Positions 9,395 through 17,271 of a stretch of DNA of 42,062 bases are shown here, in pieces. Source of the stretch: an uncultured Planctomycetaceae bacterium (GTDB lineage Bacteria > Planctomycetota > Planctomycetia > Pirellulales > Thermoguttaceae); contig CAMJTU010000036.1 in assembly GCA_946408825.1 (NCBI GenBank), forward strand, positions 1 to 42,062, read 5' to 3'. Numbering within the stretch: the stretch's first letter is position 1; each line of letters starts with the position of its first letter. The notes under the pieces were generated by a model. The model saw only the letters and a program-made list of their open reading frames with translations, was not told the DNA's origin and made no database searches. The translations under genes were made by a program, and so were the position numbers.

Positions 9395-9705
9395 TTCCTT
9401 TTCCCGTGCTTTTTCTTACGCGTGTTTACCGGCGTTTTGGGCGGAGCTTTAAGGAGTTAAAGTCTGATAAGTTTTCGCGAAAAAGCGAAGAAAACGCCAA
9501 TTCGACCTTTCGCGCGCCTTGACGAGTTTTCTCAAACCGCTAGAATGGCGCGAGGTTAAAATCGGATTATACGTCGGGTTTTTCGCGCCTTAGTTTCAAA
9601 CGCGACGGGCCTGACGCTTCAGATACAACATGTCACATTCATTTTCCGACATTTTCGTCGTACGGAGCGAATCGTCGGTAAACTTTGTACACTTAGGAGA
9701 ATACA
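9395..9705 (+). other. Intergenic region galK to small protein gene
   Basis: This 311-bp spacer carries two inverted repeats, CTTTAA-GGAG-TTAAAG (9447-9462) and a TTTTCGC/GCGAA pair (about 9473-9490), neither with a T-tract on the plus strand. It also holds the promoter at 9519-9546 and a leader of about 150 nt. No gene is seen. Confidence 0.5.
9519..9546 (+). promoter_or_regulatory. Promoter of the 60-residue protein gene
   Basis: TTGACG (9519-9524), a 16-bp spacer and TAGAAT (9541-9546) resemble a housekeeping promoter. The predicted start near 9553 leaves a 5' leader of about 150 nt, long for such a small gene. Confidence 0.6.
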
Positions 9706-9888
9706 GTGTCCCTTTCAGAACGTAAAAAGGAGATTAATTCCCGTCGTAAGCGTCATGAGCAGCTCGCTCGTATGAAGGCCAAACTTCCGACCCTTGACGA
9801 AGCTGGCAAGGCTGTTTTCGCGGCGAAACTGCGTCGCATGACCCCTGGCGCCGAACAGTTGATCCGCGACTGGGGACTTGAAAAGTGA
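9706..9888 (+). CDS. Small basic protein, DUF6800-like
   Basis: The 60-residue product is strongly basic and cytoplasmic. Residues 1-25 are Arg/Lys-rich (SERKKEINSRRKRHEQ) and probably helical. The C-terminal half ends in RRMTPGAEQLIRDWGLEK. I recall short planctomycete proteins annotated DUF6800 that share both the charged start and the LTPGAE-type C-terminus; the assignment rests on memory of that pattern. The start is GTG at 9706, placed by AGGAG at 9695-9699, 6 nt upstream. The gene is monocistronic, with its own promoter and a perfect terminator, which suggests it is well expressed. The function is unknown; nucleic-acid or ribosome binding would fit the charge but is inference. Confidence 0.85.
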   Translation: MSLSERKKEINSRRKRHEQLARMKAKLPTLDEAGKAVFAAKLRRMTPGAEQLIRDWGLEK

Positions 9889-9940
9889 TTTACGTTTGCG
9901 CCCGTTCTTTCTAGAAAGTTCTGGCGAAGATAGAACCATT

Positions 9941-9987
9941 CCCCGAAATCGACGTCGAAAGACGTCGATTTCGGGGTTTGTTTTTTT
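9941..9987 (+). terminator. Intrinsic terminator after the small protein gene
   Basis: Perfect 16-bp arms (9941-9956 and 9961-9976, CCCCGAAATCGACGTC and its complement) enclose a GAAA tetraloop. TTTGTTTTTTT follows. It is the strongest terminator in the window. Confidence 0.95.
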
Positions 9988-10046
9988 CTCCGGCTATTTT
10001 AATTGAAGACTTTGAAGGAACGTTTTGTTTTTTTTCCTTCTTTTCA

Positions 10047-10075
10047 TTGAAATCGATTTCTAAAACGCGTATACT
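10047..10075 (+). promoter_or_regulatory. Promoter of the sialidase-like gene
   Basis: TTGAAA (10047-10052), a 17-bp spacer and TATACT (10070-10075). The start near 10082 gives a leader of about 55 nt. Confidence 0.65.
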
Positions 10076-10137
10076 CAGCGTGGTTCCGCTGTTGTTCGGA
10101 ACGTGTTGGGAATTTTCGTTTGTTGTCGAGGCAATCT

Positions 10138-11343
10138 ATGAATCGTAAACTTAGTCGTCGGGATTTTATGAGGTACAACGCGTCGGCGGCGCTTGCCGGC
10201 GTTTGCGCGGCCCCTTTTCTGAGTAGTCGTGTTTATGGCGCGACCGTAACTCCCGAGTTTCAGACGTTGGAAGAAACCCGCGTGTTTAGCTCGCCTCCTG
10301 AGTACTATTACGGTTGGCCGACGATTGCCAAGAGAGGCGACGAACTTTTGGTCGTCGCCTCCGGCGGTCGCGAAGGTCACGTGTGTCCTTTTGGTCGCGT
10401 TGACCTTTTTCGTTCGAAGGACAACGGTAAAACTTGGACCTGGCCTCAAACGCTCTATGATAGTCCGATAGACGATCGCGACGCCGGAATATGCGTGACG
10501 GATAAGGGAACGATTCTTGTAACGACGTTCACCTCTCTCGCCTATGTCGGATTGCTTGAAGAAGAAATAAACTTCCGCGCCGAGGGTAAGCCGCGTCTTG
10601 ATATTTGGTCGGACGGACGTTACGAAAAATGGATGGCGGTTCACCGTCGTTTGACTCCTGAACAGCGCGCAAAGGAAGTCGGGTGTTGGATGTTGCGCTC
10701 AACCGACGGCGGCGTCACATGGTCTGAACGATATTCTACTCCGTTCAATAGTCCTCACGGTCCAATTCAGCTTTCCGACGGTCGGCAACTCTACATGGGG
10801 ACGGAACTTTGGACTCAGGAGCATCGATGTGGCGCGTCGATTTCAGAGGACGACGGCCAAACTTGGCGTGTCGCGGGAATTATTCCTACGCGCGAGGGAG
10901 ATGTTTGTTCCGCGTATTACGAACTCCATGCCGCAGAAGCGTCGGACGGGACGATTGTCGCTCATATACGTAACGGCAACAAGAACAACGGCGACGAGAA
11001 TCTCCAAACCGTTTCCAAGGACGGCGGCGAGACTTGGTCGACGCCCAGATCGATAGGCGTTTGGGGAATCCCCGCGTTTTTGAATCGTCTTCAAGACGGA
11101 CGACTGCTGATGACCTATGGATACCGCAGAGCGCCCCTCGGCGTTCAAGCGCGTGTAAGCGACGACTGCGGCGAGACTTGGTCTGATCCCCTTGTTCTCT
11201 ATGGGGACGCGACAAGCGGCGATCTTGGCTATCCCGCCACCGTTCAACTGGACGACGGTTCGCTTTTCACCATCTGGTACGAAAAGATGCAGGGCTCGTG
11301 GTTTGCGCGTCTGCGGTGCAAGCGTTGGAAACTCGTTTCCTGA
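10138..11343 (+). CDS. Tat-exported sialidase-like (BNR/Asp-box) protein
   Basis: The 401-residue product begins with a twin-arginine signal, KLSRRDFMRYNASAALAG, cut probably after VYGA, so it is exported folded. Five Asp-boxes (S-x-D-x-G-x-T-W) mark a six-bladed sialidase-type propeller: SKDNGKTW near 92, STDGGVTW near 188, SEDDGQTW near 236, SKDGGETW near 293 and SDDCGETW near 341. The family includes exo-alpha-sialidases and other glycan-cleaving or glycan-binding propellers. The usual sialidase Arg-Ile-Pro motif is not obvious; the equivalent place reads YGWPTIAKRGD. Sialic acid is therefore only one possible substrate. GAGG at 10128-10131 is 6 nt before the ATG at 10138; an upstream TTG at 10120 would only lengthen the N-region. 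The gene has its own promoter and terminator, and no sialic acid catabolic genes are nearby. Confidence 0.85.
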   Translation: MNRKLSRRDFMRYNASAALAGVCAAPFLSSRVYGATVTPEFQTLEETRVFSSPPEYYYGWPTIAKRGDELLVVASGGREGHVCPFGRVDLFRSKDNGKTWTWPQTLYDSPIDDRDAGICVTDKGTILVTTFTSLAYVGLLEEEINFRAEGKPRLDIWSDGRYEKWMAVHRRLTPEQRAKEVGCWMLRSTDGGVTWSERYSTPFNSPHGPIQLSDGRQLYMGTELWTQEHRCGASISEDDGQTWRVAGIIPTREGDVCSAYYELHAAEASDGTIVAHIRNGNKNNGDENLQTVSKDGGETWSTPRSIGVWGIPAFLNRLQDGRLLMTYGYRRAPLGVQARVSDDCGETWSDPLVLYGDATSGDLGYPATVQLDDGSLFTIWYEKMQGSWFARLRCKRWKLVS

Positions 11344-11358
11344 CGTCAGTTGAGGAAT

Positions 11359-11405
11359 CTTCCCGTCGTAGCGCGTTAAAGAATACGACGGGAAGTTCTG
11401 TTTTC
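11359..11405 (+). terminator. Intrinsic terminator of the sialidase-like gene
   Basis: Perfect 12-bp arms CTTCCCGTCGTA (11359-11370) and TACGACGGGAAG (11384-11395) enclose a 13-nt loop and are followed by TTCTGTTTTC. It starts 16 nt after the stop codon. Confidence 0.85.
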
Positions 11406-11458
11406 AATTGTCGTAGACTCTTTAAGCGTATTTATACGTATTCATTGTGGGGAATCTC

Positions 11459-12337
11459 ATGACTAACGTTTCGAAACGCTTGTCCCGAACGCTGCTGGGC
11501 GTAGCGGTCATAATGTTTATACTTGTTGCTTCCGTAGCGAAGGCGTCTGACGACTCGGTTGAGTCGATTCTCAAACAGGGAAACAAGGAAGGCGATCGCG
11601 CCGTAGTTTCTATCGACGGGGTAGAATATGCTTTTCGATGGGCTCCCGCGGGCTCCTTTGTTATGGGCAGTTCTAAGGACGGTTCCGGCGAGGTTGGAGG
11701 CGACGTTGATTTTGGCGTGTTGCATAAAGTGACTCTTACCCGCGGATTCTGGATTCTCGAAACAGAAACGACGCAGAAAATGTGGCGCGCTGTTTGCGGC
11801 GAGAATCCAAGCAAATACGAAGGGGATTCTAAGCCAGTCGATACGGTGAGTCACGACGACGCTGTTGTTTTCTGTGAAAAATTAACCTCGCTCGCCCGCC
11901 TTCCTGACGGGACAAAGTTTCAGTTGCCGACGGAGGCTCAGTGGGAATACGTCGCTCGAGCGGGCGAGACAGGACTTCTTAAGACGGATGAGCTTGAAAA
12001 GTTCGCTTGGTTTGGCGACGACGATTACGGCGGAACTCACGACGTCGCGACGAAGTCGCCTAACGCTTGGGGCGTTTATGACATGTTGGGTAATCTTTGG
12101 GAATGGACTGCAGATAAAGCGGGGAAGATTGCCGTGGATGAAAACGGGAATGGTCTCGACGTAGTTGATCCAACTGGCGCGACTGACGAAGAAACGCCGG
12201 CGAATCTCCGTACCGATCGCGGTGGTTGTTGGGATAGTTACGATTACGAGTGCAATTTCGCTTACCGCGGTTATTACAACGGGGACCGAAAGGGGCCTTA
12301 CGTGGGGTTCCGTTTCATCTATATGCCGAAGCCCTAG
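11459..12337 (+). CDS. Secreted SUMF1 (formylglycine-generating-enzyme-like) domain protein
   Basis: The product has 292 residues. A hydrophobic segment near residues 11-30 (LLGVAVIMFILVASVAKA) is a signal peptide. The rest is one SUMF1/FGE-sulfatase domain: FRWAPAGSFVMGS, LTRGFWILETETTQKMW, NPSKYEGDSKPVDTVSHDDA, LPTEAQWEYVARAG, WGVYDMLGNLWEWTAD and RGGCWDSYDY to GFRFIYMPKP. Genuine formylglycine-generating enzymes need a Cys pair near the C-terminus. Here the region reads RGGCWDSYDYEC, so two Cys are present but not in the canonical spacing, and sulfatase activation cannot be assumed; many bacterial members are binding or accessory proteins. Start ATG 11459 follows GGGGA by 5 nt, while GTG at 11447 is less likely. 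A weak promoter (TTGTCG 11408, TATACG 11433, 19-bp spacer) may serve it. No sulfatase gene is in the window. Confidence 0.85.
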   Translation: MTNVSKRLSRTLLGVAVIMFILVASVAKASDDSVESILKQGNKEGDRAVVSIDGVEYAFRWAPAGSFVMGSSKDGSGEVGGDVDFGVLHKVTLTRGFWILETETTQKMWRAVCGENPSKYEGDSKPVDTVSHDDAVVFCEKLTSLARLPDGTKFQLPTEAQWEYVARAGETGLLKTDELEKFAWFGDDDYGGTHDVATKSPNAWGVYDMLGNLWEWTADKAGKIAVDENGNGLDVVDPTGATDEETPANLRTDRGGCWDSYDYECNFAYRGYYNGDRKGPYVGFRFIYMPKP

Positions 12338-12420
12338 AATTTGCTTGACGCCGGCGACGACCTACGTTTCTTTCGTGTCGAACGTGTAGTCTTCGAACTC
12401 CCGCCGCCTTCTCCCTGACC

Positions 12421-12448
12421 TTGACGCAACCAGGACGGGGACTAAACT
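12421..12448 (+). promoter_or_regulatory. Candidate promoter of the arrestin-like/ATPase pair
   Basis: TTGACG (12421-12426), a 16-bp spacer and TAAACT (12443-12448). The -10 is a four-of-six match, so this is moderate. The leader would be about 85 nt. Confidence 0.4.
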
Positions 12449-12541
12449 ATAGGGAATCGAGTGACATTAGGAGTTCGACGATAGAGACGTTTCGTTCGTT
12501 TTCGCGTCGTCGGCGTGCTGGTTGTAACGATAGGTTAGACG

Positions 12542-12994
12542 ATGTATCCCGAGAGCGTGAAGCCGCCGTTTGTCGGCGCATGGTCAAAAGACCAAATTTT
12601 CATCCGCTTGGATGGTCGAGGGAACCGTATATACTATCCGGGCGAGACGCTCGCGGGTAGCTATTACCTGAACGAAATTCGTCTCGATTCAATTGACTCG
12701 CTCGAATTTTCCGTACTTTGGCGAACCGAAGGTAAAGGGAACGAGGACGTTGGCGTTCACGCCTTCTGGAGGCTTTCAAGCCAGAACGGCGACTGGATCG
12801 ACCCGCTCCAGCCCGGTCGATTTAGCGTTGTTTTACCACAGAGTCCTCTCACGTATAACGGCGTAATTGTGAAGATTCATTGGAGCGTCCGTTTACGTGT
12901 CTTTTTGTCAAACGGAGTCCAACTTCTGGAAGAAACGCCCTTTTATCTAGGCGACTTGCCTGATATGAGGACGTTGAAATTGTTTACGGGTTGA
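12542..12994 (+). CDS. Unknown protein with arrestin-like beta-sandwich pattern
   Basis: The product has 150 residues with no signal peptide or membrane span. The sequence alternates like a beta sandwich. The pieces NRIYYPGETLAGSYYL and VKIHWSVRLRVFLSNGVQLL recall the arrestin-type pattern, in which a strand ends in PGE-x-hydrophobic-x-G and a later strand pair reads I-x-W/Y-x-hydrophobic-R. This likeness is by eye, so the fold is a hypothesis. There is no obvious Shine-Dalgarno; the ATG at 12542 is chosen because the frame and the globular sequence begin there. It is followed after 116 bp by a P-loop ATPase in the same direction, and no terminator is seen between them. It might be a cargo or adaptor protein for that ATPase, which is inference. 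Confidence 0.7.
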   Translation: MYPESVKPPFVGAWSKDQIFIRLDGRGNRIYYPGETLAGSYYLNEIRLDSIDSLEFSVLWRTEGKGNEDVGVHAFWRLSSQNGDWIDPLQPGRFSVVLPQSPLTYNGVIVKIHWSVRLRVFLSNGVQLLEETPFYLGDLPDMRTLKLFTG

Positions 12995-13110
12995 GCAAGA
13001 TTTGTTTTTCCGCGGATCGCAGGATGCGAAATGAGTTTTAGTATTGCGCAGAGCCTTTATGCGAATAATCGGGCGACGCGACCGTGAACCTTGCGATAGG
13101 ACAGCAAACC

Positions 13111-14424
13111 ATGAACGAGCGCTTTTCTCCACTCCCTGGAGGCAACCCGTTTTCAACTCGTTTTACCGCGCCCGGCAAGGCTCCTTTTTTCTTCGAATCT
13201 TCTTATATCGATCGGATTAAGAATTTTCATCCGAACAAGTTTGCCGAATTTTTCTTCAGCACCGTCGGAGCTGGCGAAGATTTGCGCCATGTGGTGTGTT
13301 TGCGTTTTCTCGTCGATCAATTTATTTCACATTCCTGTCGTGGTCAGATTGTCGGCGATCATGGAAGCGGCAAGTCGTCTCTCTTGTTTTATTTAAAAGA
13401 CGTCCTCGTCAAGCAGGGTTATGATCTTTTTTCATGGTCCTTGCACGATCAGAATCGCTTCCTTCCAGAATCTTTTTGGATGGAATTACAAAAATTTTTG
13501 CAGAAAACGCCGGTACTTTTACCGACAAATTTTCTTCTGCCGCCTCCTGTTATGACGTCGGAAGAATATACCGCTCAGCGCCGCGAGTTTCTCAAGGAGA
13601 TTTTCCCCGACCGTGATTTCGATCAAGAGGCGGCACGTTCAGACGGGGGGGAAACAGAAGAGGAGTTTCGCGTAAGTTCTACCGAGTCGGCTTCGCGCAG
13701 TCCCGACGAGGTAGTCGACGCTAAGACTGAGAGCGTAGAGGGCAAAGCCGCCGCGCCGAAGTCTGTCGGCGTCTTTGGGTTTAATTCTGCCGGCAACTTT
13801 GGCGGATTACCTTCAGGGGGAACTACGGATTTAGGTTCCTTAGGCTTTAAAAAACCGTCTGAGCCGATAAAATTTTCCGCCTTTCCCGATACGGAAACGC
13901 TTGAAGCGATTGCGAACGACGATACGGAAGACTATGACGACGTCGAATTAACAGCAACAGAGAATGAAGATTCCAGCGAGTCGGGATATAATGGCGACGA
14001 CGTGTCGCAAAAAACTTTGGAGATACCTTTTAACTTCGACGTCGAGAAAAAGAGAGCTTTTTTTGATCGGAAAATCCTCGTATTTGACGGTTTTGAACAA
14101 CTCTCTTTTGCCAATCGGATCATTATTAGAACATTCTGCCGCATGAATCATCTAGGGCTTCTTCTGACCTCGCACGCCCCGATGATTGGCGTTCCTGTAC
14201 TCTTTAGGACAATCCCTTCGGTAAGTACAATTCGTCAGCTGTTGGATTTTCTCCTCGAAGATTACGAGGAGTTTAAAATAGGCGACTCCGAGGTTGAGAC
14301 GCTTCTCAAAAATTTTCACAATGACGTCCGTGAGATGCTCTTTTCTCTATACGACGCGTTTGAGAGTTTTCGATTGGCTCCTGCGGATTTGCGAGAAAAA
14401 ATTATAAGACGGTACCCCCGGTAA
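13111..14424 (+). CDS. P-loop ATPase of unknown role with acidic insert
   Basis: The protein has 437 residues from ATG 13111 (GTG at 13084 would add nine); AGG at 13098-13100 is the only weak ribosome site. Walker A is QIVGDHGSGKSSLL near residues 85-98. Walker B is probably KILVFDGFEQL near 318-328, followed by GLLLTSHAPMIGVP, whose T-S-H could be a sensor. Between the two lies a low-complexity acidic segment, about residues 170-310, rich in Ser, Glu, Asp and Gly, much longer than a normal loop. The order RGQIVG-GSGKS, then FDGFEQLS, then LLLTSH reminds me of a planctomycete-type ATPase family without a known job. No membrane span is seen. It sits between the arrestin-like gene and pyrD (50 bp downstream). 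It is clearly an NTPase; the substrate and role are unknown. Confidence 0.75.
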   Translation: MNERFSPLPGGNPFSTRFTAPGKAPFFFESSYIDRIKNFHPNKFAEFFFSTVGAGEDLRHVVCLRFLVDQFISHSCRGQIVGDHGSGKSSLLFYLKDVLVKQGYDLFSWSLHDQNRFLPESFWMELQKFLQKTPVLLPTNFLLPPPVMTSEEYTAQRREFLKEIFPDRDFDQEAARSDGGETEEEFRVSSTESASRSPDEVVDAKTESVEGKAAAPKSVGVFGFNSAGNFGGLPSGGTTDLGSLGFKKPSEPIKFSAFPDTETLEAIANDDTEDYDDVELTATENEDSSESGYNGDDVSQKTLEIPFNFDVEKKRAFFDRKILVFDGFEQLSFANRIIIRTFCRMNHLGLLLTSHAPMIGVPVLFRTIPSVSTIRQLLDFLLEDYEEFKIGDSEVETLLKNFHNDVREMLFSLYDAFESFRLAPADLREKIIRRYPR

Positions 14425-14474
14425 CGCGTCTGTTGCGCGACGTCTCGATTTGAGTCAAACGTAGAGGATAGATG

Positions 14475-15380
14475 ATGTCTCTTTCCGTAACTCTTGGAAA
14501 AATTACTTTGCCGAATCCGATTTTGACCGCGTCTGGAACGTTCGGCTATGCGCGTGAGGCCGCAAAATTGCTTGATCTCTCTCGACTTGGAGGCATTGTG
14601 CCAAAGACGATAACGGTTGAGCCCCGAGCAGGTAATAAGCCGCCTCGAACAACAGAAGTTACCGCGGGACTGCTCAACGCGATAGGACTCGACAACGACG
14701 GTCTCGACGATTTTATTGCCCATAAGCTGCCCTATCTGCGTTCAATCGGGCGTCCTATAATTGTGAGCGTCGCCGCAAAGAAGATGGACGATTGTCGGAT
14801 ATTTGCCGAACGTTTTAACGTCGAGTCCGGCGTTACGGCTATTGAGCTTAACGTGAGTTGTCCGAACGTCTCCGGCGGCGTCGATTTTGGAATTGATCCG
14901 ATTCTTTGCGAGAAGATAACAAGCGAAATGCGACGCCGTCTTACGATTCCTTTTTCCGTAAAACTCTCGCCGAACGTAACGAAAATTTCTGATATTGCAA
15001 AAGCGGCGGAAGCGGGCGGCGCGGACATGATTTCCGCAGTTAACACGTGTTATGGATTGGCAGTCGATTGGCGTCGACGTCGCGCTCGTCTCGGCAATGG
15101 TTGCGGCGGCTTTAGCGGTCCGGCGATTAAACCAATTGCGCTCCGTTGCGTATGGCAAATTGCCCAAGCTGTTAAGATTCCAATTATCGGTATCGGAGGA
15201 ATTTCGAACGTCGACGACGTTATGGATTTTCTTGTCGCGGGCGCGAGCGCCGTCCAGGTTGGCACGGCAAACTTCTTTAACCCAAAGGTTACGACTGAAA
15301 TATTAGACGAACTTCCTATCGTCATGGAACAAGCAGGAATTAGCGATCTTTCCGAGATAATCGGAACGTTGGAGCTTTGA
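14475..15380 (+). CDS. pyrD: Dihydroorotate dehydrogenase, class 1B catalytic subunit
   Basis: This flavoprotein oxidises dihydroorotate to orotate in pyrimidine synthesis. The 301-residue TIM barrel has the class 1 features: NPILTASGTFGYA at the FMN site, ELNVSCPNVSGG near 125-136 with the catalytic Cys (class 2 enzymes have Ser there), VKLSPN, NTCYGLAVD, GGFSGPAIKPIALR and GIGGISNVDDVMDFLVAGASAVQVGTA in pieces for phosphate binding. The absence of a membrane N-terminus and the overall pattern suggest class 1B, which works with an iron-sulfur/FAD subunit PyrK; no pyrK lies in this window. AGAGGA at 14463-14468 is 6 nt before ATG 14475; the ATG at 14472 is only 3 nt away and less likely. It lies 50 bp after the ATPase gene, with no terminator between. 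Confidence 0.94.
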   Translation: MSLSVTLGKITLPNPILTASGTFGYAREAAKLLDLSRLGGIVPKTITVEPRAGNKPPRTTEVTAGLLNAIGLDNDGLDDFIAHKLPYLRSIGRPIIVSVAAKKMDDCRIFAERFNVESGVTAIELNVSCPNVSGGVDFGIDPILCEKITSEMRRRLTIPFSVKLSPNVTKISDIAKAAEAGGADMISAVNTCYGLAVDWRRRRARLGNGCGGFSGPAIKPIALRCVWQIAQAVKIPIIGIGGISNVDDVMDFLVAGASAVQVGTANFFNPKVTTEILDELPIVMEQAGISDLSEIIGTLEL

Positions 15381-15498
15381 TTCTCTCGGCGTGCGACAAT
15401 TATTGCGACGATAATCGCTTTGAACGGTCTTCACGCTTAGAGCGCGCTTTTCTTCGCGTTTCGACGGACTATGACGAACCCCAGTCGTCAAAAGCAAC

Positions 15499-15525
15499 TT
15501 GACGTTTTGTTTGACGTTTTATAAT
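15499..15525 (+). promoter_or_regulatory. Promoter before thiC
   Basis: TTGACG (15499-15504) and a perfect TATAAT (15520-15525) are separated by 15 bp, slightly short. A second TTGACG at 15511 lies too close to act as a -35. The leader to thiC would be about 145 nt. I looked for the conserved CTGAGA and ACC-CTTGAACCTGATCT-type elements of a TPP riboswitch and did not find them. Confidence 0.55.
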
Positions 15526-15675
15526 AAAGTCGCTGTTTCGGCGACATACGAGACGGTTTCCTAAAGACAACGCCATGACGACGAATTACAATTTGCTCGG
15601 ATTAACCGCGAGCTTGTTTTTTGTTTCATGACAATTTTTGTTCGTCCCTTTTCGTTTTAGGCAAAGGCATTCATT

Positions 15676-17109
15676 ATGACGCAACTTACAGAGGCGCGCG
15701 CTGGCGTCGTTACTCCTGAAATGGAGACGGTCGCCCGAAAAGAACGTCTTGATCCCGAAATAATCCGCACGGAAGTTGCGGCTGGGCGGATGATTATTCC
15801 AGCAAATAGGAACCATCTTGAAAAGGGACTTTCGCCGATAGCGATTGGTCGCAAAGCGACGACGAAAATTAATGCTAATCTTGGCGTTTCGTCTCTTGCC
15901 GGCGATTTGCGTCGCGAGCTTGAAAAGATAGAACTCGCCGTTCGATATGGCGCGGATACCGTGATGGATCTTTCAACGGGATCTGACGACCTCGACGCAT
16001 TACGCGTTCGCATGATCGACGCTGTTTCCGTTCCGCTTGGCACGGTTCCAATGTATCAAATATGCGAGGAGTTGGACGACGTTCTTGACATGACGCGCGC
16101 GGATATTCTCGACGTCGTCGAACGCCAGGCGAAGCAGGGCGTCGATTACATGACGATTCACTGCGCGCTGTTGCAGCGTCACATTCCCCTCATTGATTCA
16201 AGATATATGGGGATCGTGAGTCGCGGAGGCTCTCTTACCGCCAAGTGGATGGTCGCGCACAACGCTGAAAATCCTTTTTACGAATGTTTCGACGAACTGT
16301 GCGAAATCATGAAGGCGTATGACGTTTCGTGGAGTCTTGGCGACGGTCTGCGTCCCGGTTGTATCCACGACGCGAGCGACGCGGCGCAGTTCGGCGAACT
16401 TTCTGTAATGGGCGAATTGACGAAGCGCGCATGGGAACATGGAACACAGGTTATGATTGAGGGACCTGGTCATGTTCCGTTTGATCAAATTGCCGACAAT
16501 ATGAAGCGTCAGCAGAGGGAATGTTTCGACGCGCCGTTTTACGTTCTTGGGCCTGTCGTATGCGACGTCGCGCCCGGTTACGATCACATAACGAGCGCGA
16601 TTGGAGCGACGGCGGCCGCCTTCAACGGCGCTTCGATGCTCTGTTATGTCACGCCCAAAGAACACCTTGGTTTGCCCAATCTCGAGGACGTTCGCAATGG
16701 TTGCGTCGCGTTTAAAATTGCCGCGCACGCCGCCGATATAGCGCTTCATCGACCTGGCGCGCAGGAACGTGACGACGAAATGGCGCGCGCCCGTCAAGCG
16801 TTCGACTGGGAAAAACAGTTTTCACTTGCTCTCGACCCTGAACGCGCCAGACAGTACTACGAGGAAGCGCGAACCAACCCAGCCGATCAGGCGACCGCGT
16901 CGAAAGCGCGCGCAGAGGACGCTGCGAAAAACGGCGTTCTTGCCGACCAGATTCCTAATGGATGCCCGAAAGGTTTACATCCTACGCTCAATCCTGACGG
17001 GACGATTGCCAACGAGAATTACTGTACGATGTGCGGTCCGAAATTCTGCTCTCTAAGAACGACCGCCGACTTGATTCGCTTGCGTCGAGAACGCGAAAAA
17101 GGGGCGTGA
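15676..17109 (+). CDS. thiC: Phosphomethylpyrimidine synthase ThiC
   Basis: ThiC is a radical-SAM enzyme that rearranges 5-aminoimidazole ribotide to the hydroxymethylpyrimidine phosphate of thiamine. The 477-residue protein contains the core barrel without the long N-terminal domain found in many proteobacterial versions. Recognisable blocks are ANRNHLEKGLSPIAIG, TKINANLGVSS, GADTVMDLSTG, VPLGTVPMYQ, SRGGSLTAKWM, SLGDGLRPGC, MIEGPGHVPFDQI, VAPGYDHITSAIG and CYVTPKEHLGLP. The C-terminal CTMCGPKFC supplies Cys450, Cys453 and Cys458 for the 4Fe-4S cluster in the atypical CX2CX4C spacing of ThiC. AAAGG at 15663-15667 precedes the ATG by 8 nt. It has its own promoter and terminator; no other thi gene is nearby. 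Confidence 0.97.
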   Translation: MTQLTEARAGVVTPEMETVARKERLDPEIIRTEVAAGRMIIPANRNHLEKGLSPIAIGRKATTKINANLGVSSLAGDLRRELEKIELAVRYGADTVMDLSTGSDDLDALRVRMIDAVSVPLGTVPMYQICEELDDVLDMTRADILDVVERQAKQGVDYMTIHCALLQRHIPLIDSRYMGIVSRGGSLTAKWMVAHNAENPFYECFDELCEIMKAYDVSWSLGDGLRPGCIHDASDAAQFGELSVMGELTKRAWEHGTQVMIEGPGHVPFDQIADNMKRQQRECFDAPFYVLGPVVCDVAPGYDHITSAIGATAAAFNGASMLCYVTPKEHLGLPNLEDVRNGCVAFKIAAHAADIALHRPGAQERDDEMARARQAFDWEKQFSLALDPERARQYYEEARTNPADQATASKARAEDAAKNGVLADQIPNGCPKGLHPTLNPDGTIANENYCTMCGPKFCSLRTTADLIRLRREREKGA

Positions 17110-17160
17110 GGACGTTTCGCCTTTGAAACTTGTCTTTCTTTTCCCCGTCGAAATACTGTC

Positions 17161-17206
17161 AGGCGACGAATCGAACGTCCGAAGACGATTGATTCGTCGC
17201 CTTTTT
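17161..17206 (+). terminator. Intrinsic terminator of thiC
   Basis: Perfect 12-bp arms AGGCGACGAATC (17161-17172) and GATTCGTCGCCT (17191-17202) enclose an 18-nt loop and run into TTTTT. Confidence 0.85.
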
Positions 17207-17242
17207 ATGTTGGATTCCGAGAATCGCTAAAATCATCGTCTC

Positions 17243-17271
17243 TTGTTTTTGGGCGTAAGGTTGATTATAAT
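17243..17271 (+). promoter_or_regulatory. Promoter of ribD
   Basis: TTGTTT (17243-17248), 17 bp, then a perfect TATAAT (17266-17271). The start near 17278 gives a leader of about 125 nt. No FMN-riboswitch conserved core was recognised in it. Confidence 0.65.

Noticed and set aside
15381..15675. TPP riboswitch upstream of thiC
   Set aside because: The conserved CTGAGA and CTTGAACCTGATC-type segments are not present on the plus strand.
16198..16797. Minus-strand frame of 199 codons opposite thiC
   Set aside because: Inside thiC, with Arg/His-rich translation and no family pattern.
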